A stretch of 64,000 nt of DNA, taken from Tritrichomonas musculus (lineage: Eukaryota; Parabasalia; Tritrichomonadida; Tritrichomonadidae). The first letter of the stretch is position 1. Each line of letters starts with the position of its first letter. The notes under the pieces were generated by a model. That model was not told the origin of the DNA. It did no database searches and was given only the letters and a program-made list of their open reading frames with translations. Below, one piece after another: positions 59,774 to 64,000 of this stretch. The stretch lies in assembly GCA_039105265.1 (NCBI GenBank), contig JAPFFF010000040.1:868001-932000 (forward strand), written 5' to 3'. The position numbers and the translations under genes were made by a program.

Positions 59774-60928
59774 TTAAATGTATTTCATAATTTTATCTGG
59801 TATTGGTTTGCCCTCAACCTTTTGACCTGCTTTAATTTGTCGTTCATAATTTTTCTTTTGTTCCAACCAATATTGTCTTTCTGCTGTACCAAGTACTAAT
59901 GGATTACCTCTCCTTACATCTCTAATAGTTTGTCTAGCAAAGGCATCATCACCTTCGACTCCTTCCCATTTTAAATCATACTTACCAGTATCTTCATCAA
60001 AGTTATATATTTTTTCAATAATACCTTCTTTACCTTCATTTAGTCTTTCAGCTACTTTAATCCTTTTGTCTCTTGTCCTTAACAACCTATATCCAGGGAA
60101 TGAACTAGTTGAACCATCTTTGGACTTGACCACAAACTGGTTACCTTTTTGTGAGTCAACTATATAAGACTCATTGGACAAATTACTTCTTCTTTTACCA
60201 AATGGTTCTTTTTCGAGTACTAACCTGACCTTCTCACCTGGATTAAAATGGTATGGATTAATGCGTGCATTCTTTTGTATGTACTTTATTTCATCCTCTG
60301 GAGTAATATCATTAGGTGCTTTATTATCTAAAGACCTATGAGGAGAGTTGTTATATATGTTGACCAAATCATGCATCTCCTTTGGTTGAATAAACCTATT
60401 TTCACCAATAGCATCTCTTATGGTTCTCATAAACCTATTAATAATGCCAAGTACATTATGGTTATTCTCAGTTGTTGTTCGGTATTTTATGTTCTTCTCT
60501 CTCATGAAGTCTAAGACTGTTGATGATAAATATGCTGCATCCTCATCACTTGTTATCGAATATACATGAGGTACATCATTAACAAATTTATGAAGTGCTG
60601 TTAATACTTCTCTTGCTCCTTTACCATTCATAGGATATGCATATGCTTTTCTGGTGTTGATATTGATGAACATTAGATAATTCAACCCACCTGCCTCTTT
60701 ATTATTAATGAAGGTATCCATTTGATAACCATGAGGATGTTTGGATACAATAGGTATAAATTGTGCTTTAGGTACTCTCTTATCATGTACTACTCTTTCA
60801 TCAAAGTATTTCTTTGCTTCTTCTTCATTTAGATTCTCTTGTTTTGCCATGCTAAGGTATTTGTCCAAGGTCTTCCATTTAGCTTTGTTGTATAATTTTT
60901 CATATGGGCTTGGTTCTTCTTTACTCAT
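59774..60928 (-). CDS. int: Polinton retroviral-type integrase with chromodomain-like C-terminus
   Basis: 384 aa. The RNase H-like core has Asp at YQMDTF (D71) and ITSDEDAAY (D128), followed by the NNHNVLGIINRFMR helix region and the typical NIYNNSPHRSLDNKAP end. A small beta-rich domain follows and then a chromodomain-like stretch (EGIIEKIYNFDEDTGKYDLK). The enzyme class inserts the element into the host genome. Confidence 0.93.
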   Translation of the reverse strand: MSKEEPSPYEKLYNKAKWKTLDKYLSMAKQENLNEEEAKKYFDERVVHDKRVPKAQFIPIVSKHPHGYQMDTFINNKEAGGLNYLMFININTRKAYAYPMNGKGAREVLTALHKFVNDVPHVYSITSDEDAAYLSSTVLDFMREKNIKYRTTTENNHNVLGIINRFMRTIRDAIGENRFIQPKEMHDLVNIYNNSPHRSLDNKAPNDITPEDEIKYIQKNARINPYHFNPGEKVRLVLEKEPFGKRRSNLSNESYIVDSQKGNQFVVKSKDGSTSSFPGYRLLRTRDKRIKVAERLNEGKEGIIEKIYNFDEDTGKYDLKWEGVEGDDAFARQTIRDVRRGNPLVLGTAERQYWLEQKKNYERQIKAGQKVEGKPIPDKIMKYI

Positions 60929-60934
60929 TTATTT

Positions 60935-61939
60935 TTAAATAAACATCTTATCGTATTGAAGGAATTGCATTTCGATAACAAATGAATCTTTAGGAGGTAG
61001 TTTGGTTGGACAATTATAATGTGCATCACTATAGAAGTCTATCCAAAACCTTTGGTCCATTGAGTTTAACTTGAAGTACTTAATAGGACTATATTCAACA
61101 TCACTATCTCCAATATAGTTATGCAATGCTTGTTCACCAATAGATGAATATATTTTACATGGATGTCTGTCCCATACATTATCAAATACCAACCTCTTAC
61201 TTAAAGTTGAATACTTCTTAGGGTTATTTTGATAAGCTCCTGTGCCTATATTAAACACATCTGCAAAGTCCTCATTCCAATCACCAATTTGGAAAAAATT
61301 GATAAATTGGCTTGAATCTTCCTCTATATTATCATTATTTTTGGTATATATAATTTCATGAAAACCATCTTTATCATAATATCCATCTGTTTGTATATCT
61401 CGATATGCAATTAATGAATCATTTTGGGAAAATGCATTTCCATATTGTCCATGCATAGCTATCCAAGATTTCATCGCGGTGTTGACAGCATCAAAGAACC
61501 CTCTTAAGTCCCCTTCCTCTGACACCCAATCAATAACATCAAAATTTGCTATCCATTTCCAAGTAGGCTCTTTTTCATATTCTACTTTGAGCTCGTCCTG
61601 GTAGAATTTATCAACTAGTTCTTGAGTTAAAATAGGGTCGTTTATATTTCCTCCATGTAAAACAAAGTAGGATTTTTGTACTTTAAATATAGTCACATTA
61701 AATTCTAATTTGCGTCTTCTCTTAATGATATGCGCTGAACGAACACCAACAATAGATTCCCCTTTGTTTGCAGTTGACCATTCTGGTGGGAAATTAAACC
61801 AATACCTATTAAACTTAGCTTTATCATGTTGAGCATCCTCAAGGAAGTAGGCTGTTTCGATTGGAAGAGGTGTATTACCATCATTAACTATATTATCTCG
61901 ATTAGGATATAAAGTGTTAACACTTGGTGGTAATTCCAT
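60935..61939 (-). CDS. Polinton protein, alternative minor capsid candidate
   Basis: 334 aa, beta-rich with conserved-looking aromatic clusters (FNRYWFNFPPEW, QRFWIDFYSDAHYNC) and a final strand (DSFVIEMQFLQYD). It could be a jelly-roll or receptor-binding virion protein. Separated from the integrase gene by six bases and from the protease gene by 24. Confidence 0.7.
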   Translation of the reverse strand: MELPPSVNTLYPNRDNIVNDGNTPLPIETAYFLEDAQHDKAKFNRYWFNFPPEWSTANKGESIVGVRSAHIIKRRRKLEFNVTIFKVQKSYFVLHGGNINDPILTQELVDKFYQDELKVEYEKEPTWKWIANFDVIDWVSEEGDLRGFFDAVNTAMKSWIAMHGQYGNAFSQNDSLIAYRDIQTDGYYDKDGFHEIIYTKNNDNIEEDSSQFINFFQIGDWNEDFADVFNIGTGAYQNNPKKYSTLSKRLVFDNVWDRHPCKIYSSIGEQALHNYIGDSDVEYSPIKYFKLNSMDQRFWIDFYSDAHYNCPTKLPPKDSFVIEMQFLQYDKMFI

Positions 61940-61963
61940 TTCGAGTTGAATAAAAAGTCTTTA

Positions 61964-63535
61964 TTAATATACAACACCTGTTTCTAATTCATTGTTTTGA
62001 AGTTCTCGAAGTATTCTCTTTCTAATATCTGGTATATTGCGTTGTTTAAACTTACCATTTCCTTCATGCAAAAAGGTACGACAAGATTCCATTAGAAACA
62101 CTCCACAATCCTTGTTATTCCTTTGACTAGGTACATCATAATATTTTGCTTTTAACTTACCTGTTCCTGAAATATTGATCCACTTATTAAGTGTCTTTAC
62201 CTCTGGTGCCATTGACTTATTCTCAGAGTCATAGCATTCGATTATTTTCTTTGGATATCGAACAATACATAAAACCCAATGTTCTCCATCTGAGCAAATG
62301 GGGACAAATACTTTATCGAAATGTGTAAATGACTGTTTACCTGAGATAGGACTTTTCATCAGTTCATGTATTTTTTCCATATCATTAGTCTCATATGCCA
62401 TAGAAAGGAGGGTATAAAATGCAGTAGGTACAACCAATATTTTCTTTTTATCAAACTCTGCTTCATTTTGACCAGGTTGTTTATTCAATCTCTTTCCTTT
62501 GTTATATAGAAGTTTCAAGTAGTCATCAATAACATCTTCTTCTATATTTTCATCATTGACTAAACTCCTCCAATCATGAATTTTATGACGTCTTTGGTCT
62601 ACTGTAAACTCTCCTGTCTTCTGTGGTGTCATACGGGGTTCTCTTGGAGGAGGACTAGTACCTCGAGAGGTATGTGATGATGGAAACTGTGGAGGTGGTG
62701 ATGAAGGAGGAGGAGGTGGTGGAGGTGGAGGTGAATGAGAAGGAGGAGGAGGCGGAGGTGAAGGTGAACGAGGTCGTTTTGATTTTGTCTTAGGTTGTTT
62801 TGATTTTTTCTTAGGTCTATCATCCTCGTCTAAATTTGTACTACTTTGAAGTAAAAGTTGAATTCTGTTTTGATTTTGGTCCCTTGTTGGTGGCTCAACA
62901 TTTGTGGGTCGGTTCCTACCGATTTTCCTAAGGTTAAGATGATAATCATTTCGATTTAAAGTTGGAGGTCTGGGTAATGGAGCCAATTCTGGTATATCAT
63001 CTGTTTGAATACCTCTAGTTTTATATTCTTTCTTATCACTTTTCAATGTTCTTTCTTTCATCTGCTCTCTCAGTTCTCTAGCTGCTTGTTTTTCCTCCTC
63101 AGTCTTCATTCGAGATATCCTTATGTTGATAATATCATAATGTAATTTTATCTCTGTTAATATACCTTGATCTGATTCTTGGAGAGTATATTGATATGGC
63201 TTTAATACTGTTATGTAATGCCCATGTTCATCTTTATCATCTTGATTTTTCTTAATCGCAAACACACAACCTGAAAATTTTGCTTTTGGTCTCTCTCTCT
63301 TGAGTCTATTAGCAAATTCAAGTACGTCTTTAAAAGCTATACTAGTATTTAAATATGTCTCATATAATTTTTGTAGATTTATTTGATTATTAGAGAACTT
63401 CCATATAGTTTGACCCAAACCTCTTGTTAATCTTGCAACATCTCTATCAACTAGTTTAGGTCGAAATTTAATAGTACCTTGTAATAGTTGTATTTTATTG
63501 TTAGGTTTTGTTTGTGTACCTACATCACTTGTCAT
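61964..63535 (-). CDS. Polinton protein with C-terminal adenain/Ulp1-like cysteine protease
   Basis: 523 aa. The last 170 residues carry the clan CE triad: GEHWVLCIV (H419), CYDSEN (Asp about 17 residues later), and SQRNNKDCGVF (Gln and C477). In this element class the protease matures virion proteins. The N-terminal 220 residues are of unknown nature and are joined by a basic and poly-proline linker (PSPPPPPPSHSPPPPPPPP). The fusion is longer than a stand-alone adenain (about 200 aa). Confidence 0.92.
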   Translation of the reverse strand: MTSDVGTQTKPNNKIQLLQGTIKFRPKLVDRDVARLTRGLGQTIWKFSNNQINLQKLYETYLNTSIAFKDVLEFANRLKRERPKAKFSGCVFAIKKNQDDKDEHGHYITVLKPYQYTLQESDQGILTEIKLHYDIINIRISRMKTEEEKQAARELREQMKERTLKSDKKEYKTRGIQTDDIPELAPLPRPPTLNRNDYHLNLRKIGRNRPTNVEPPTRDQNQNRIQLLLQSSTNLDEDDRPKKKSKQPKTKSKRPRSPSPPPPPPSHSPPPPPPPPPSSPPPQFPSSHTSRGTSPPPREPRMTPQKTGEFTVDQRRHKIHDWRSLVNDENIEEDVIDDYLKLLYNKGKRLNKQPGQNEAEFDKKKILVVPTAFYTLLSMAYETNDMEKIHELMKSPISGKQSFTHFDKVFVPICSDGEHWVLCIVRYPKKIIECYDSENKSMAPEVKTLNKWINISGTGKLKAKYYDVPSQRNNKDCGVFLMESCRTFLHEGNGKFKQRNIPDIRKRILRELQNNELETGVVY

Positions 63536-63601
63536 TTAAAAATCAAATAAAAGAAAGAAGAAGAAGATGTTGTTTATTTCATTTTTTTGTTTTCTGTATA
63601 A

Positions 63602-63865
63602 ATGGCTTATTTCATGACCATAAAAGAGCGTATATATATCCTCTATAAAATAGTGTCTTACCTCTATGATTATAGATGTGAGACTAATGAGGGAGTATGT
63701 AATATTTTAATTAATAAGATAAAAGAGTTAGCTGCTGAGTATTTCGAACCTGAATTTCTTGGTGTAATGATGAAAGATGGTGATTTGGAATTTATCGACC
63801 AAATAGAACATTTTGCCTTTGAGTTCTTAGAGTACCAAATATCTAATCTGCCCTCGCATTTATAA
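63602..63865 (+). CDS. Polinton small protein of unknown function
   Basis: 87 aa, helical and acidic (YDYRCETNEGVCNILINK). Plus strand; its 3' end overlaps the HNH frame on the other strand by 23 bp. Confidence 0.55.
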   Translation: MAYFMTIKERIYILYKIVSYLYDYRCETNEGVCNILINKIKELAAEYFEPEFLGVMMKDGDLEFIDQIEHFAFEFLEYQISNLPSHL

Positions 63866-64000
63866 TTTTGGGCATATCCCTGTTATAGTTACTATCAGTT
63901 GGGGTTATCCATCTTAAGTTGCTTAGATGGTAGTCAGCCCTATTCCTATTGATATGGTCTACCTCTATTTTATGTTGTGGGTCATCATTAGGTATGAACT
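63843..64000 (-). CDS. HNH endonuclease, C-terminal part (gene continues past window)
   Basis: The minus-strand frame is open from the window edge to the stop at 63843-63845 and reads FIPNDDPQHKIEVDHINRNR, then ADYHLSNLRWITPTDSNYNR. This is the second half of an HNH/homing endonuclease motif (VDHINRN followed by NLRWxTP). Such enzymes cut DNA and often spread themselves. It may be a hitchhiker in the Polinton or one of its genes. Confidence 0.85.
   Translation of the reverse strand, partial: FIPNDDPQHKIEVDHINRNRADYHLSNLRWITPTDSNYNRDMPKIINARAD

Larger units (their letters stand above)
39320..64000. mobile_element. Polinton/Maverick element, right end outside window
   Basis: From about 39320 the sequence changes to dense gene packing with less homopolymer. 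The set of protein-primed B-family polymerase, retroviral-type integrase, packaging ATPase, adenain-like protease and capsid protein defines a Polinton. The left boundary is a guess at AGTAGTATATACGAG, because Polinton ends often start with AG and the purine-rich tract and direct repeats that follow look terminal. The matching right inverted repeat lies beyond the window. Visible genes are all open, so this copy looks whole and young. Confidence 0.93.

Overview
The window looks like a parabasalid (trichomonad) genome, most likely a Tritrichomonas-type species. It is very A+T-rich, its genes are long and apparently intronless, and its gene types are typical of that lineage: a multi-pass receptor-like adenylyl cyclase, a BTB-like/RCC1 protein, a calpain-like peptidase and a small two-repeat Myb protein. 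It also carries pogo, hAT and Polinton/Maverick elements. Species assignment is inference; no marker gene is present.

Layout. Positions 3-3575 hold the 3' part of an adenylyl cyclase gene, followed by a decayed gene fragment. Positions 4314-6386 are an apparently intact pogo-like DNA transposon with 280-bp inverted repeats. Position 6816-8321 encodes a protein with a possible Ulp1-like (clan CE) protease signature. A long A+T-rich stretch contains a palindrome and a 457-bp MITE. Position 11205-14036 encodes a fusion of ubiquitin-like, vWA, E2 and U-box domains. Then come a small unknown gene, a tRNA-His(GTG) that was not listed by ORF-based reading, a calpain-like gene and an RCC1-repeat gene. 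Between 22.1 and 26.1 kb lies a scrambled, partial duplicate of that calpain/RCC1 locus, mixed with a rearranged piece of the 1,602-aa gene that lies at 27.8-32.6 kb. A Myb-like gene (26.1-26.9 kb) sits between. The hAT element at 34082-37461 is bounded by a 7-bp duplication and is followed by a 713-bp non-autonomous element and a transposase remnant.

From about 39.3 kb to the window end lies most of a Polinton/Maverick. Its genes are densely packed, mostly on the minus strand. Recognisable parts are a protein-primed type B DNA polymerase, major capsid candidate, packaging ATPase, retroviral-type integrase and adenain-like protease. There are two related giant fibre-like proteins, several unknown small genes, a 19-bp tandem array, and at the very edge part of an HNH endonuclease gene. 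The visible genes are open, so the copy looks whole and young as far as it can be seen; its right end is outside the window.

How things fit together: the host genes are unrelated housekeeping/signalling genes with no operon logic, while the mobile elements explain most of the rest. The most unusual host gene is the E2/U-box/vWA fusion. The most unusual structural feature is the chimeric duplicate at 22-26 kb.
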